This document shows, one piece after another, positions 19,237 through 30,404 of a stretch of 64,000 nucleotides of DNA; position 1 is the first letter of the stretch, and the number at the start of each line of letters is the position of its first letter. The translations under genes and the position numbers were made by a program. Below the pieces are notes generated by a model, which was not told the origin of the DNA, did no database searches, and worked only from the letters and a program-made list of their open reading frames with translations. This DNA comes from Blastochloris tepida. GTDB taxonomy: Bacteria > Pseudomonadota > Alphaproteobacteria > Rhizobiales > Xanthobacteraceae. Location of the stretch: contig NZ_AP018907.1 of assembly GCF_003966715.1 (NCBI RefSeq), positions 484,001 to 548,000 on the forward strand, written 5' to 3'.

Positions 19237-20616
19237 TCATGCGGCCAGCAGGTTCTCGCGCTTCGCCCAGTCGAGCGTGCGGTCGAGCGTGCGGCCGAGC
19301 CGGTCGAACAGATCGTCGATCTCCTCGGGCGTGATGATCAGCGGCGGGCAGACCGCCATCGAGTCGCCGAGCGAGCGGATCAGCACGCCTTCCTCCTGGG
19401 CGAACGCCATCGCCTTCGGGCCGACCCCCTTCTTGGGATCGAAGGCGCGCTTGGTCGCCTTGTCGGCCACCATCTCGACCGCGCCGATCAGGCCCATCCC
19501 GCGCACCTCGCCGACCAGCGGGTGATCGGCGAACGCCTTGAGGCGCGCCTGGAACTGCGGCGCCTTGGCGGCGGCCTGCTCGAAGATCCGGTCGCGCTGG
19601 TAGATCTCCAGCACCTTCAGCGCCACCGCGGCGCCGACCGGGTGGCCGGAATAGGTGAAGCCGTGGCCGAACGAGCCGATCTTGCGGCTCTCATCCAGCA
19701 GCGCCTGATGCATGATCTCGGGCACCATCACCGCGGCGATCGGGAAATAGGCCGAGGACAGCGCCTTGGCCACCGAGATGGCGTCGGGCAGATAGCCCAG
19801 CACCGGCGCGCCGAACGCCGCGCCAAGCCGGCCGAAGGCGCAGATCACCTCGTCGGCGATCATGTAGACGTCGTATTTGCGGCAGACGTCCATGATCTTC
19901 GGAAAATAGCTCTTGGGCGGCACGATCACCCCGCCCGCGCCCATGATCGGCTCGGCGATGAAGGCGGCGACCGTCTCCGGCCCCTCGCGCAGGATCAGCG
20001 CCTCCAGCTCGGCGGCGAGGCGGGTGGCGAAGTCGTCCTCGCTCTCGCCGGGCTCGGCGTTGCGGTAATAATAGGGGGCGGCGGTGTGGAAGATGCCGGC
20101 GATCGGCAGGTCGAAATCGGTGTGGTTGGCCGGCAGGCCGGTGAGCGAGCCCGAGGCGATGGTGACGCCGTGATAGGCGCGCTGGCGCGAGATGATCTTC
20201 TTCTTCTGCGGCCGGCCGAGCGCGTTGTTCATGTACCAGACCAGCTTGATCTGGCTGTCGTTGGCCTCCGAGCCCGAGCCGGCAAAGAACACCTTGGAGA
20301 TCGGCACCGGCGCCATCTCCTTCAGCTTCTCGGCCAACTCGATCGCCGGATCGTGGCTCTTGCCGCCGAACAGATGGGTGAAGGACAGCTTGCGCATCTG
20401 GCTGGCGGCGGCCTCGACCACCTCCTCGTTGCCGTAGCCGAGCGCCGTGCACCACAGGCCGGACAGGCCCTCGATATAGGGCTTGCCGTCGACGTCGTAG
20501 ACATGGATGCCCTTGGCGCGCTCGAGCACCAGCGGTCCCGTTTCGCGCAGCGCAGCGAGATTGGTGTAGGGGTGGACCAGGGTCTCGACGTCGCGGGTCT
20601 GCAGATTGGTGAGCAT
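19237..20616 (-). CDS. Class III aminotransferase (omega-amino acid/amine:pyruvate type)
   Basis: A 459-residue PLP-dependent fold type I enzyme that probably moves the amino group of a beta-alanine-like, polyamine or amine substrate to pyruvate. Class III features are GLSGLWCTALGYG, FFAGSGSEANDSQIKLV (phosphate contact), SRQRAYHGVT, the metal-free DEVICAFGRLG motif that orients PLP, and the Schiff-base Lys in ISVAKALSSAYFPIAAV. FTYSGHPVGAAVA follows. The ATG at 20616 begins MLTNLQTRDVE; earlier in-frame ATGs are unlikely. The substrate is not predictable from context, because the neighbours are unrelated. Confidence 0.9.
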   Translation of the reverse strand: MLTNLQTRDVETLVHPYTNLAALRETGPLVLERAKGIHVYDVDGKPYIEGLSGLWCTALGYGNEEVVEAAASQMRKLSFTHLFGGKSHDPAIELAEKLKEMAPVPISKVFFAGSGSEANDSQIKLVWYMNNALGRPQKKKIISRQRAYHGVTIASGSLTGLPANHTDFDLPIAGIFHTAAPYYYRNAEPGESEDDFATRLAAELEALILREGPETVAAFIAEPIMGAGGVIVPPKSYFPKIMDVCRKYDVYMIADEVICAFGRLGAAFGAPVLGYLPDAISVAKALSSAYFPIAAVMVPEIMHQALLDESRKIGSFGHGFTYSGHPVGAAVALKVLEIYQRDRIFEQAAAKAPQFQARLKAFADHPLVGEVRGMGLIGAVEMVADKATKRAFDPKKGVGPKAMAFAQEEGVLIRSLGDSMAVCPPLIITPEEIDDLFDRLGRTLDRTLDWAKRENLLAA

Positions 20617-20762
20617 CAAGGTCTCCGGCGGCGGGGAAAAGCGAAGCGCACTTGTACCCGCGGACCCCTGCGCCACCAAGCCCGTGGCCCTGCGCCAGCA
20701 TCGCGGCTGGCGTGCGGCGCGATGCGATCGCGCCGTGTCTGATGCTTATGGTCGCGGGCCCC

Positions 20763-22043
20763 TCACTCCGAGCCGGCGAAGCCGATCCGCTCGGGGGCGT
20801 CGGGCATGGCGGCGGCGGGCATCTCATCGGCCGGCGGCTCATCGGTCTTCTGGGTGCCGGCCGGGCGGAGATCGGAGGCCGGCGCGGGCGGGCGCGGCTT
20901 GACCGGCGCAAGCGGCGCGCGGGCGGTGGCGAGGCGGGGCGAGGGCGTTGCCGCCTCCTTCGCCGCCTCCTTCGCCGCATCCTTCGGCGCCGCCTTCGGG
21001 GCGCCCTGCGCCACCAGAGGCTCGTCCATCTTCCAGCCGCACAGCTTGCGGCCATTGGCGCGCTCGGCGAGATCGACGTGGATGTGGTTCTCGTGGTAGC
21101 CGTCCGAGCCTGGGCCGAGCACGGTCATGAAGCGTTCGCAGGCGCCGCGCTTCATCTCGGCCATCAGGGCCTTGGGCATGTCCGGGCTGTCGATGAAGCG
21201 CCAGCGGCCATCGGTGCTCTCGAAGCCGCGGATGTCGATGGCATTGGCGCGGCCGTGCTCGCTCATCATCGCATAGGGATTGCGGTTGCGGCCGCGGCAG
21301 TCATAGCTCGCGAAATTCTTCAGCGCCTTGAACGGCTGGCCGATGCGCGTCGCGCTCGGCGCCAGATCCTCGCGCACCCAGCGCGCCAGCCCCTCGGCCA
21401 TGCGGCAGTTGAGCGTCGCCGCCGGCTCGATGGCGACGCGCGAGCCGTCGGCCAGCGTCACCGCCGACAGTTCCACCGCCTCGCCGGTGCCGCAGGCGCC
21501 GGAGCCCTTCACCGGCGCGATCGCCTTGGCCTCCGCATAGCCCAGCGCGAACACGTTGCGGCAGCTTGTGCCGGTCGCAACGTCCGCCGCGCGGCCGCGC
21601 AGGGAGGCGGCCGGCTGGTCGCCGATCGAGGCCAGCGCGAGGCCCGCCTGCGGCAGCGCCGGGCGCGGCCGGGGAAGCGGCGCCACCGCGGCGATGGCGG
21701 CGAGCGCAGTTTTTGGGAGCAGGGCGGTTTTGGGCGCCGCCTCTTGGGTCGGCGCCGCGGCCGTCGCGAGCGCAGGCGGGGCGGCGGCGATCGACCAGGG
21801 CGACAGCGCGTGCTGGGGCGGCAGCGGCAGCACGCCGGCCGCGGCGAGGCCGCCGGGCAGGCCGGTCTCCACCGGCAGCGTCGCGAACGCGAACACCGCC
21901 TTGTGCAAGGGCAATGGTGGCACGATCTCGATGTTGGGCCCGCCTTGCGCGGGGGCATTGCTGGCCGCGCTTTGCGCGGCTGCGGATCCGGTTGCCCCCG
22001 CGGCGAGGGCCAACGCCAGAACAGTTACCTGACACACCTGCAT
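20763..22043 (-). CDS. Extensin-like C-terminal domain protein, secreted
   Basis: A 426-residue exported protein with a signal peptide (about 1-26, VTVLALALAAGATGSAAAQ). A long Ala/Pro-rich linker follows (about 27-135). The extensin-like C-terminal domain (about 150-310) has paired cysteines in TSCRNVFALGYAEAKAI, LNCRMAEGL, NFASYDCRGRN and RGACERFM, plus the metal-type segments SEHGRANAIDIRGF and YHENHIHVDLAER. The family belongs to the LAS/D-Ala-D-Ala peptidase-like fold, and those His/Asp residues suggest a zinc hydrolase acting on the cell wall. A low-complexity Lys/Ala/Pro tail of about 110 residues ends the protein. ATG at 22043 is chosen for the signal peptide. Confidence 0.88.
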   Translation of the reverse strand: MQVCQVTVLALALAAGATGSAAAQSAASNAPAQGGPNIEIVPPLPLHKAVFAFATLPVETGLPGGLAAAGVLPLPPQHALSPWSIAAAPPALATAAAPTQEAAPKTALLPKTALAAIAAVAPLPRPRPALPQAGLALASIGDQPAASLRGRAADVATGTSCRNVFALGYAEAKAIAPVKGSGACGTGEAVELSAVTLADGSRVAIEPAATLNCRMAEGLARWVREDLAPSATRIGQPFKALKNFASYDCRGRNRNPYAMMSEHGRANAIDIRGFESTDGRWRFIDSPDMPKALMAEMKRGACERFMTVLGPGSDGYHENHIHVDLAERANGRKLCGWKMDEPLVAQGAPKAAPKDAAKEAAKEAATPSPRLATARAPLAPVKPRPPAPASDLRPAGTQKTDEPPADEMPAAAMPDAPERIGFAGSE

Positions 22044-22276
22044 CCGGCGCCTATAGCACGGCCATGATGGAGAGATCATGGCGAAACGCCGCAGGCCGCG
22101 GGCGCCGGCCGCAATCTGCCGGCGAGATTGGTTGGCCGCAGCCGCCTACCGCCACGCATGATTGCCGAAAATAAATCCGCGCGCAACGAATGCGCCTTCA
22201 AATACCGCTTACTTTATCCGCAAGTATTATGCCTTTTGTCTATTTCCCCCTCCCGCAACGCGTCGCGGTGAAGTAA

Positions 22277-23842
<1,566 letters not shown>

Positions 23843-23925
23843 TGCGGTTTCCGGCCCGCAGGGCCGGAGCGCCGCTTTTCATGATGCAGTTCCGGGGGAT
23901 CATGATGTGGTCCCCCGGTCCCGGT
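23843..23925. repeat. Hairpins after the CoA-transferase stop, related to family C
   Basis: Directly after the TGA, GCGGTTTCCGGCCC begins a short inverted repeat (CCGGCCC/GGGCCGG, about 23850-23866). A second follows, with GGGGGATCATGATGTGGTCCCCC near 23895. It is a probable 3'-end structure for the CoA-transferase mRNA. Confidence 0.5.
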
Positions 23926-23941
23926 TTTGCCGGCGGCCGCC

Positions 23942-24397
23942 TCACCAGCGCGGCGATGGCGCCGTCCCCGACAGCACCTCGCCGATCCGGCGCCGGGTGC
24001 CCGGCGTCGTTTCTTCCGGCAGCGCGTCGGCTGCGAACCAGCCGCAGGCGGCGATCTCGTGATTGGCGGCGGGCAGAGCGGGCTGGGCGTAGTGCTCGGC
24101 CACGAACAGCGCGACATGGTCGCGGGTCGAGGCGGTGGGATTGTAGAACACCCCGTGCAGCCGCGGCGGCGCGGAGAGGCTGATATTGCCCTCCTCGGCC
24201 AGTTCGCGGCCGAGCGCCTCGAGCAGCGTCTCGCCGACCTCGACGCCGCCGCCCGGAAGCTGCCAGCCCGGCACATAGGTGTGGCGGATCAAGAAGACCC
24301 GGCCGCCATCGAGCACCAGCCCGCGCACCCCAAGCGTCATGCCGCGCTGGAACCGCCAATAGGTGTGAAACATCCGGTGCACGATCCGACTGCGCAA
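23942..24397 (-). CDS. Nudix hydrolase
   Basis: A 151-residue Nudix protein hydrolysing an unknown nucleoside-diphosphate derivative. The Nudix box GGGVEVGETLLEALGRELAE-EGN is complete, and residues RFQRGMTLGVRGLVLD before it are common in the rhizobial members. The start is probably the TTG at 24395-24397, since AGGGAG lies seven bases upstream and the product MRSRIVHRMFHTYWRF has the expected length. An ATG at 24373 is the alternative. It diverges from the metallophosphoesterase gene. Confidence 0.88.
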   Translation of the reverse strand: MRSRIVHRMFHTYWRFQRGMTLGVRGLVLDGGRVFLIRHTYVPGWQLPGGGVEVGETLLEALGRELAEEGNISLSAPPRLHGVFYNPTASTRDHVALFVAEHYAQPALPAANHEIAACGWFAADALPEETTPGTRRRIGEVLSGTAPSPRW

Positions 24398-24574
24398 CGC
24401 CCCGCTCCCTGGTCGATTCAACGGCTCTGCAACCCTGCCGGGGGTATAGGCGAGGCGGCGGTCGATGGCCACCTTCTCGTTGTGGCGAGTTGCGGTCCGC
24501 GTCGCCTCGCCATGGGCTCTGTGCGTGGCCACCGGTCCATCCTATAAGCGGCGCGGCCGGCGCCGGGGTTCCGG

Positions 24575-25537
24575 ATGGTGGAGAACCGGTGGCCGGGTGA
24601 CCGTACCAAGCCCCACCGGCCCGACGCGCCCAATTCGGAGACGACGCTGTTCACCCTCGCCCATCTGTCGGACCCGCATCTCGGGCCGCTGCCGCCGGCC
24701 CGCCGCCGCGAACTGGCGGGAAAGCGCCTGCTCGGCTGGCTCAACTGGCAGCGCGGCCGCGCCCGGCGCCACACCGCCGGCACGCTGCGGCTGATCGAGG
24801 CCGACATCGCCCGCCACCAGCCTGACCATGTCGCGGTGACCGGCGATCTGGTCAATATCGCGCTGGCGGCCGAGTTTGCGCCGGCCGCCGACTGGCTCGC
24901 CGGTCTCGGTTTGCCGGACCGGGTCTCGGTGGTGCCCGGCAATCACGACGCCTATGTCGCCCGCACCGCCGGTCTCGCCCGGCTGCATTGGGGCGACTAC
25001 ATGACCGGCGATCGCGGCGAGGCCGGCTTTCCCTATGTGCGCCGGCGCGGCGCGGTGGCGCTGGTGGGCGTGTCGAGCGCGGTGCCGACCGCGCCGTTCC
25101 TGGCCACCGGCCGGCTCGGGCCGCAGCAGATCGAAGCGCTCGCCGAGGCGCTCGACGCGCTGGGCCGGGCGGGGGCTTGCCGCATCGTGCTGATCCATCA
25201 TCCGCCGGTCGGCCGGTTCGATTTCCAGAAGCGGCTGATCGACGGGCAGGCGGTGCGGGCGGTGCTGGCGCGCACCGGCGCCGAGCTGGTGCTCCACGGC
25301 CACACCCACGTGCCGGCCCGCCACGCCGTCGACGGGCCGCATGGACCGATCCCGGTGATCGGCGTGCCCTCGGCCTCGGCCGGGCCGGTCTCCGCGCACC
25401 CCGCCGGCTGGAACCGGTTCGTCATCGCCGATGGCGGGGCTGCACGAACCCTGTGGCGGATCGAGCTGGAGCGGCGCGGCCTGCGCCATGGCGGCGCGGT
25501 CATCGACACGCTGGAGCGCACGGTGCTGGCCGGGTGA
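24575..25537 (+). CDS. Cytoplasmic metallophosphoesterase (calcineurin-like)
   Basis: A 320-residue phosphoesterase without an export signal. Motifs in order are LAHLSDPHLG (about 28), AVTGDLVN (about 87), VVPGNHDAY (about 118), LIHHPPVGR (about 204) and LHGHTHVPARH (about 240). The set is that of class III phosphodiesterases such as CpdA and YkoQ-like enzymes, so a cyclic nucleotide or a lipid phosphodiester could be the substrate. It stands alone between the Nudix and RTX genes. Confidence 0.88.
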   Translation: MVENRWPGDRTKPHRPDAPNSETTLFTLAHLSDPHLGPLPPARRRELAGKRLLGWLNWQRGRARRHTAGTLRLIEADIARHQPDHVAVTGDLVNIALAAEFAPAADWLAGLGLPDRVSVVPGNHDAYVARTAGLARLHWGDYMTGDRGEAGFPYVRRRGAVALVGVSSAVPTAPFLATGRLGPQQIEALAEALDALGRAGACRIVLIHHPPVGRFDFQKRLIDGQAVRAVLARTGAELVLHGHTHVPARHAVDGPHGPIPVIGVPSASAGPVSAHPAGWNRFVIADGGAARTLWRIELERRGLRHGGAVIDTLERTVLAG

Positions 25538-25626
25538 CCACCAGCACAGCGGAGCAGGCGCGGGCGGACTGAAATGATCCGCACGGCCGGGCCGAAGCCC
25601 GGCCATGCGGCGTCGGGGTGGCCTGC

Positions 25627-26868
25627 TCAGAACAGGGCGAAGTGCTCCGCCTTCAGCGCGCCCAGGTCGACATTGGCCAGCGTCAGCGAGGTGTCGGAGG
25701 CGGCGTGGTGGAAGACCGCGTCGCTGCCGACCTGCTCGGCCGCTGCCAGCAGCGACGCCAGATCCTGGAACACGACGTGCGACACCAGCACGATGTCGTG
25801 CTCCGGCCCGCCGAGGACGAAGTCGGTGACCACGTCGTCGCCGCTCCACGCCATGAACACGAACGTGTCGCGGCCGCCGCCGCCGGTCAGGATGTCGTCG
25901 CCGGCGCCGCCGCTGAGGATGTCGTTGCCCTCATCGCCGGCCAGAACGTCATCGCCGCTACCGCCGTCGATGGTGTCGTCGCCATGGCCGCCCGAGACAT
26001 CGTCGCTGCCGGTGCCGGCCAGGATCAGGTCGTTGCCATTGCCGCCCGCGATCGTGTCGCTGCCGTCGCCGCCGTCGATCCTGTCGTCGCCGTCGCCGCC
26101 GTCGATGGTGTCGTTGCCGGTGCCGCCGCCGATGCGGTCGTTGCCGGTGCCGCCGGTGACGGTGTCGTTGCCGTCGCCGGCCACGATCAGGTCGTTGCCG
26201 TCGCCGCCGTCGATTGTGTCGTTGCCGGCGGCGCCCTCGAGCGCGTCGTCGCCGCTGCCGCCGTCGATCTGGTCATTGCCGGCGCCGCCGCTGATGCGGT
26301 CGTCGCCGGTGCCGCCGATGGCGGTGTCGTTGCCGTCGCCGGCGACGATCAGGTCGTTGCCGTCGCCGCCGTCGATGGTGTCGTTGCCGGCGGCGCCCTC
26401 GAGCGCGTCGTCGCCGCTGCCGCCATCGATCGCGTCGATGCCGGCGCCGCCGCTGATGCGGTCGTCGCCGGTGCCGCCGGTGACGGTGTCGTTGCCGTCA
26501 TCGGCCAGGATCAGGTCGTTGCCGCTGCCGCCGTCGATCGTGTCGTTGCCGGTGCCGCCGCTGATGCGGTCGTCGCCGGTGCCGCCGGAGACGGTGTCGT
26601 TGCCGTCGCCGGCCAGGATCAGGTCGTTGCCGTCGGTGCCGTCAATGGTGTCGTTGCCGGTATTGCCCATGGGGAGCTCTATGATGGTAATGAAGGAAAG
26701 GGTTATTGGAGTCGCCGAGGGAAGCGGAACATGTGCTTCCGATGCCGTGGCCAGAATGTTCTGCCAATAACTCTCACGGTAGGTTAGTCCAGGAATCCTG
26801 GCCTCGGTGATGGTTCGGGGGGATTCACTGGCTTCGAGGCCGTTTTGATCTTCAATTTTCGTGGTCAT
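25627..26868 (-). CDS. RTX-type calcium-binding repeat protein
   Basis: A 413-residue acidic protein. Residues 1-66 are a non-repetitive leader. About 29 nonapeptides of the GGxGxDxUx type then occupy residues 67-330. They bind calcium and form a beta roll, as known for RTX proteins. The last 80 residues (DTFVFMAWSGDDVVTDF onward) form the usual RTX C-terminal domain, ending in hydrophobic ALKAEHFALF, which fits a type I secretion signal. No ABC exporter or HlyD gene is nearby, so secretion would depend on a distant system. Within the array a 54-residue, six-unit block is repeated, which shows recent duplication. No enzymatic domain is present. Confidence 0.88.
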   Translation of the reverse strand: MTTKIEDQNGLEASESPRTITEARIPGLTYRESYWQNILATASEAHVPLPSATPITLSFITIIELPMGNTGNDTIDGTDGNDLILAGDGNDTVSGGTGDDRISGGTGNDTIDGGSGNDLILADDGNDTVTGGTGDDRISGGAGIDAIDGGSGDDALEGAAGNDTIDGGDGNDLIVAGDGNDTAIGGTGDDRISGGAGNDQIDGGSGDDALEGAAGNDTIDGGDGNDLIVAGDGNDTVTGGTGNDRIGGGTGNDTIDGGDGDDRIDGGDGSDTIAGGNGNDLILAGTGSDDVSGGHGDDTIDGGSGDDVLAGDEGNDILSGGAGDDILTGGGGRDTFVFMAWSGDDVVTDFVLGGPEHDIVLVSHVVFQDLASLLAAAEQVGSDAVFHHAASDTSLTLANVDLGALKAEHFALF

Positions 26869-27319
26869 TGAACCGCCCCGCGCCTGCTGGATACTTCGCT
26901 CCCGCCCTGAGGTCCGGTCGATCCCGGATGCCCGTTCTGCGTGCGGGAGATTGCATCAATACACGCGTAATTTTATGCAGCCGGGTGTCACTTTTTTAAC
27001 GAATGGACGACACGCCAAGCTTTCCCGCCGGCAGCCATGCGCGGGTCCGGCGATCTGCGTCAGGAAATCTGGTAAAAACTCTGGAGGCGGACTGAAAAGG
27101 CTTCGTGGATCGTAGGTATATCCGGGCGGAATCCAGCGAGCCGGTTCAAATTTAACGGAGCGCTGCGATTATCGTCAGTCGAATGGCGATCCGTTTCGGC
27201 GTTGAAATTTCAGGGTTGCGCCAAAAGTCTCGCGCCCGTGCGTCGCGCCCGGGTTTGGACCGGACGGCGACAATGCTGCAACCGAGCAAAACCTGGGGGT
27301 GTCTTGCCCTTCGGTCACA
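26869..27319. other. Intergenic region upstream of the RTX gene, no gene seen
   Basis: The 450-base stretch contains no coding sequence I can support. It is less GC-rich than average, especially 26960-27000 and 27130-27190, and probably contains the RTX promoter. Short open frames at 26861 and 27183 lack ribosome-binding sites and normal codon use. Confidence 0.5.
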
Positions 27320-28432
27320 TCAGGAAAGCGGGTCCAGCCTTGTGACGTGGCCCATTTTTCGGCCGGGGCGGGCCTCGGCCTTGCCGTAAAGGTGCAGCGC
27401 GGCGCCGGGCTCGGCCAGCAGCTCGCGCCAGCTCTCGACCTCGGCGCCGATCAGATTGGTCATCACCACCCGGCCGAGCCGGCGCGGGCTCGCCAGCGGC
27501 AGGCCGCACACCGCGCGCACGTGCTGCTCGAACTGCGACACGGTGCAGCCGTCGAGCGTCCAGTGGCCGGAATTGTGCACCCGCGGGGCGATCTCGTTGA
27601 CGACGAGGCGCGATTCCGCCCCCTGTGGCAGCACGAACAGCTCGACCGCAAACACGCCGACGAAGTCGAGCCCCGCGCCGATCGCCGCGGCGATCGCCAT
27701 CGCCTCCTCGGCCACCGCCGCCGGCACGTCGGCCGGCACGGTGGAGGTGTGGAGGATGTGGTCGCGGTGGACGTTCTCGGTGAGGTCGAAGGGCCGCACC
27801 GTGCCGTCGGCGCCGCGCGCCGCCACTACCGAGGCCTCGCGCTCGAACGGCACGAAGGCCTCCAGGATCGAGGGCGCCATGCCCACCGCCCGCCACGCCG
27901 CGTCGAGGTCGGTGCCCGCACGGATCGCCGCCTGACCCTTGCCGTCATAGCCGAGGCGGCGGGTCTTGAGGATCGCCGGGCGGCCGATGGCGGCGACCGC
28001 CGCCTCGAGGTCGGCGCGCGAGGAGACCTCGGCGAATTCGGCGGTGGCAAGGCCGAGCCCACGCACGAAACGCTTCTCGCTCAGCCGGTCCTGGGTGGTG
28101 GCCAGCGCGCGGACGCCGGGCAGCACCGGCCGCAGCCGCTCAAGCAGCGCCACCGCGGAATCGGGGATGTTCTCGAATTCGTAGGTGACGATATCGACCG
28201 ACTGGGCGAAGCGGGCGAGCGCCGCCTCGTCGGCATAGTCGGCGCAGGTGGTGTCGCGCACCACCTCGAAGGCCGGGCTGTCCGGCCGGTCGGCATAGAC
28301 GTGGCAGGGGATGCCGAGGCGGGCGGCGGCAAGCGCCAGCATGCGGCCGAGCTGGCCGCCGCCGAGGATGCCGAGCCGGACGCCGGGCGAGACGCCGGGC
28401 GCGGGCAGGGGGGGCATGCCGGGTCCGCTCAT
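27320..28432 (-). CDS. purK: N5-carboxyaminoimidazole ribonucleotide synthase
   Basis: A 370-residue ATP-grasp enzyme of purine synthesis. It makes N5-CAIR from AIR, bicarbonate and ATP. The N-terminal motif is [20 protein letters not shown]. The ATP-grasp core includes [24 protein letters not shown] and the metal-binding region VFAVELFV with [15 protein letters not shown]. The ATG at 28430-28432 overlaps the purE stop (ATGA). The purE-purK order and coupling are classical; PurK hands its product to PurE. Confidence 0.96.
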   Translation of the reverse strand: MSGPGMPPLPAPGVSPGVRLGILGGGQLGRMLALAAARLGIPCHVYADRPDSPAFEVVRDTTCADYADEAALARFAQSVDIVTYEFENIPDSAVALLERLRPVLPGVRALATTQDRLSEKRFVRGLGLATAEFAEVSSRADLEAAVAAIGRPAILKTRRLGYDGKGQAAIRAGTDLDAAWRAVGMAPSILEAFVPFEREASVVAARGADGTVRPFDLTENVHRDHILHTSTVPADVPAAVAEEAMAIAAAIGAGLDFVGVFAVELFVLPQGAESRLVVNEIAPRVHNSGHWTLDGCTVSQFEQHVRAVCGLPLASPRRLGRVVMTNLIGAEVESWRELLAEPGAALHLYGKAEARPGRKMGHVTRLDPLS

Positions 28433-28920
28433 GCCGGGGAGATGGGCTGCTCGGCCACGGCCGCGGTCTGTCGCGCCCGCCACGCCGCGAGCCGCCCGGC
28501 GATCGCCGCATCCGACAGCGCCAGGATGGCGGCCGCCAGCAGCGCGGCATTGATGGCGCCGGCCTTGCCGATGGCCAGCGTGCCGACCGGGATGCCGGCC
28601 GGCATCTGGACGATCGAGTGCAGGCTGTCCACCCCGCGCAGCGCGTGGCTCTCCATCGGCACGCCGAGCACCGGCAGCGGCGTCAGCGCCGCCGTCATGC
28701 CCGGCAGGTGGGCGGCACCGCCGGCACCGGCGATGATCACCTTGAAGCCGTGATCCTTGGCGCCCCTGGCGAAGGCATAGAGCCGCTCGGGCGTGCGGTG
28801 GGCCGATACGATACGGGCATCGAACGGCACTTCGAGCGCATCCAGCGTCTCGGCAGCGTGCCGCATGGTGTCCCAATCGGATTGGCTGCCCATGATGATG
28901 GCAACGGGCGGCGCGGTCAT
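28429..28920 (-). CDS. purE: N5-carboxyaminoimidazole ribonucleotide mutase
   Basis: A 163-residue class I PurE that converts N5-CAIR to CAIR. Landmarks are [12 protein letters not shown] at the N-terminus, [13 protein letters not shown] with the catalytic His, and the glycine-rich [13 protein letters not shown], followed by LGVPMES and [17 protein letters not shown]. The ATG at 28920 gives [11 protein letters not shown]; an upstream in-frame ATG at 29004 adds an unlikely leader. It is the first gene of purE-purK. Confidence 0.96.
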   Translation of the reverse strand: MTAPPVAIIMGSQSDWDTMRHAAETLDALEVPFDARIVSAHRTPERLYAFARGAKDHGFKVIIAGAGGAAHLPGMTAALTPLPVLGVPMESHALRGVDSLHSIVQMPAGIPVGTLAIGKAGAINAALLAAAILALSDAAIAGRLAAWRARQTAAVAEQPISPA

Positions 28921-29042
28921 GTCGGGTCTTTTTTTGGAGAATCCGGATCGGAAGAGGCGCAATTTATAGGTATCCGCGGCGTCGCGACAAGGCGACGAAA
29001 TCATTTTGACGGGCTACACTCTCTTTGGACTGGGAGTGTGTC

Positions 29043-29711
29043 ATGGACGGCAAAGGCGAACAGCGTCAGGAGATCACCATCCCCCGCCGGGATATCGACA
29101 CCCGCCGTGCGGTACCGGATTTGCCGGACGCCACCCAATTGCCGCTGCCGACCCGCACGATGCTGATGCAGCTCGTGGCCGAGGTCGAGCGGCTGGAGGC
29201 GGAACTGGCGGCGGCCCGCGCCGAGTCCGACCAGCTTGCCGCCCGCGCCGAGGAAGACCCGCTGACCGGCCTCGCCAACCGCCGCGGTTTCGAGCGGGAA
29301 ATGGTCCGCACGCTGTCCTACATCCAGCGCTACGGCGCGACGGCGGCGCTGCTCTATATCGACCTCGACGGCTTCAAGGGCATCAATGACCGGCGCGGCC
29401 ACGCCGCCGGCGACGCCGTGCTGCGGTCGGTGGCCGAGTGCCTCGGCGACCATGTGCGCGCCTCCGACCGGGCGGCGCGGCTGGGCGGCGACGAGTTCGC
29501 GCTGATCCTGTGGAACATCTCGGCCGAGGACGCCGAGCGCAAGGCCCGCCGCATCGAGGAGATGATCGCCGCCCTGCCGGACACGGCGGGCGAGCTTGGC
29601 GCCTCGGTGGGGGTGACCATGCTGAGCGGCGACGACACGCCGGCCGTCGCCGAGGCGCGGGCCGACCGGGCGATGTACATCCGCAAGGCGGCGCGCACCG
29701 CCGAGCGGTGA
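29043..29711 (+). CDS. GGDEF diguanylate cyclase
   Basis: A 222-residue cytoplasmic protein that should make cyclic di-GMP from two GTP. An N-terminal stretch of about 35 residues and a short coiled coil (LMQLVAEVERLEAELAAAR, about 42-60) precede the GGDEF domain, which starts DPLTGLANRRGFE. The active-site motif RLGGDEFALIL is intact. RASD, five residues before it, fits the inhibitory RxxD site for product feedback. There is no membrane or sensory domain, so dimerisation through the coiled coil or a partner must control it. ATG at 29043 has GGGAG seven bases upstream. Confidence 0.92.
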   Translation: MDGKGEQRQEITIPRRDIDTRRAVPDLPDATQLPLPTRTMLMQLVAEVERLEAELAAARAESDQLAARAEEDPLTGLANRRGFEREMVRTLSYIQRYGATAALLYIDLDGFKGINDRRGHAAGDAVLRSVAECLGDHVRASDRAARLGGDEFALILWNISAEDAERKARRIEEMIAALPDTAGELGASVGVTMLSGDDTPAVAEARADRAMYIRKAARTAER

Positions 29712-29728
29712 GTGGCCATAAATTGTGT

Positions 29729-29888
29729 TGTCATCCCGGCCGAGCGTAACGAGACCCGGGATCGCTTTTTTGTGTTTCGTCATCCCGGACGGCGCGTAGC
29801 GCCGAGCCGGGATCGTGATCCGGAAAAGAACACCCCTTCCGGAGAACGGTCCCGGGTCGCGCGGCTGACGCTGCTTGCCCGGGACGAC
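29729..29888. repeat. Palindromic intergenic repeat, family B (TCATCCCGG type)
   Basis: The segment contains facing copies of GTCATCCCGG... and ...CCGGGATGA-like sequences: CCCGGCCGAGCG/ACCCGGG, CCCGGACGGCGC/GAGCCGGGATC, CCGGAA/TTCCGG and GGTCCCGGG/CCCGGGAC. A related copy is at 44158-44277. These are probable non-coding mobile or converted repeats that fill spacers in this genome. Confidence 0.7.
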
Positions 29889-29912
29889 AGCTCCTCCAAG
29901 GCTCCGCACAGC

Positions 29913-30404
29913 TCAGCCGCCGCGCCGTCCCTTCAGGAACGGCGCCATGCCGGCGCGGGCGAGTTCGTCGGCGCGCTCGTTCTCGGGGTGGCCGGCGTGG
30001 CCGCGCACCCAATGCCAGCGCACGGTGTGGGCGGTGCGGGCGGCGTCGAGCCGCTGCCACAGATCGACATTCTTGACCGGCGAGCCGGAGGCGGTGCGCC
30101 AGCCCTTGCGCTTCCAGCCGGCGATCCACTCGGTGATGCCCTGGCGCAGATATTGGCTGTCGGTGTGCAGGTCGACCACGCACGGCCGCTTCAGCGCCTC
30201 CAGCGCCGAGATCGCCGCCAGCAGCTCCATGCGGTTGTTGGTGGTGAAGGCCTCGCCGCCGCTGAACTCCTTCTCGACGCCGTCGCAGGCCAGGATGGCG
30301 CCCCAGCCGCCGGGCCCGGGATTGCCGGAGCAGGCGCCGTCGGTCCACACCTCGACGCGCTTCGGCGCCTTGCCGGCCGCCATACCGGTCGCATCCTCGC
30401 TCAT
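29913..30404 (-). CDS. rnhA: Ribonuclease HI
   Basis: A 163-residue RNase H that removes RNA from RNA-DNA hybrids. The four acidic catalytic residues are found in [35 protein letters not shown] and NERADELAR. The basic handle region ([17 protein letters not shown]) that contacts substrate is present, as in E. coli type RNase HI. ATG at 30404 overlaps the thrB stop; an in-frame ATG seven codons further in is also possible. The thrB-rnhA pair is usual in Hyphomicrobiales. Confidence 0.95.
   Translation of the reverse strand: MSEDATGMAAGKAPKRVEVWTDGACSGNPGPGGWGAILACDGVEKEFSGGEAFTTNNRMELLAAISALEALKRPCVVDLHTDSQYLRQGITEWIAGWKRKGWRTASGSPVKNVDLWQRLDAARTAHTVRWHWVRGHAGHPENERADELARAGMAPFLKGRRGG

Noticed and set aside
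25880..26670. Regular DNA repeats resembling a CRISPR array
   Set aside because: The period is 27 bases without unique spacers, and it encodes nonapeptides in frame. No cas gene is nearby.
25574..26787. Two long plus-strand open frames of 389-398 residues with Ser/Pro or Val/Ala repeats
   Set aside because: They are the antisense shadow of the RTX repeats; regular 27-bp DNA periodicity keeps all frames open. The minus-strand frame has start, calcium-binding motifs and a proper C-terminus.
27320..28876. 518-residue version of PurK extending through purE
   Set aside because: The N-terminal 148 residues are out-of-frame purE DNA; the ATG at 28432 overlapping the purE stop is the real start.
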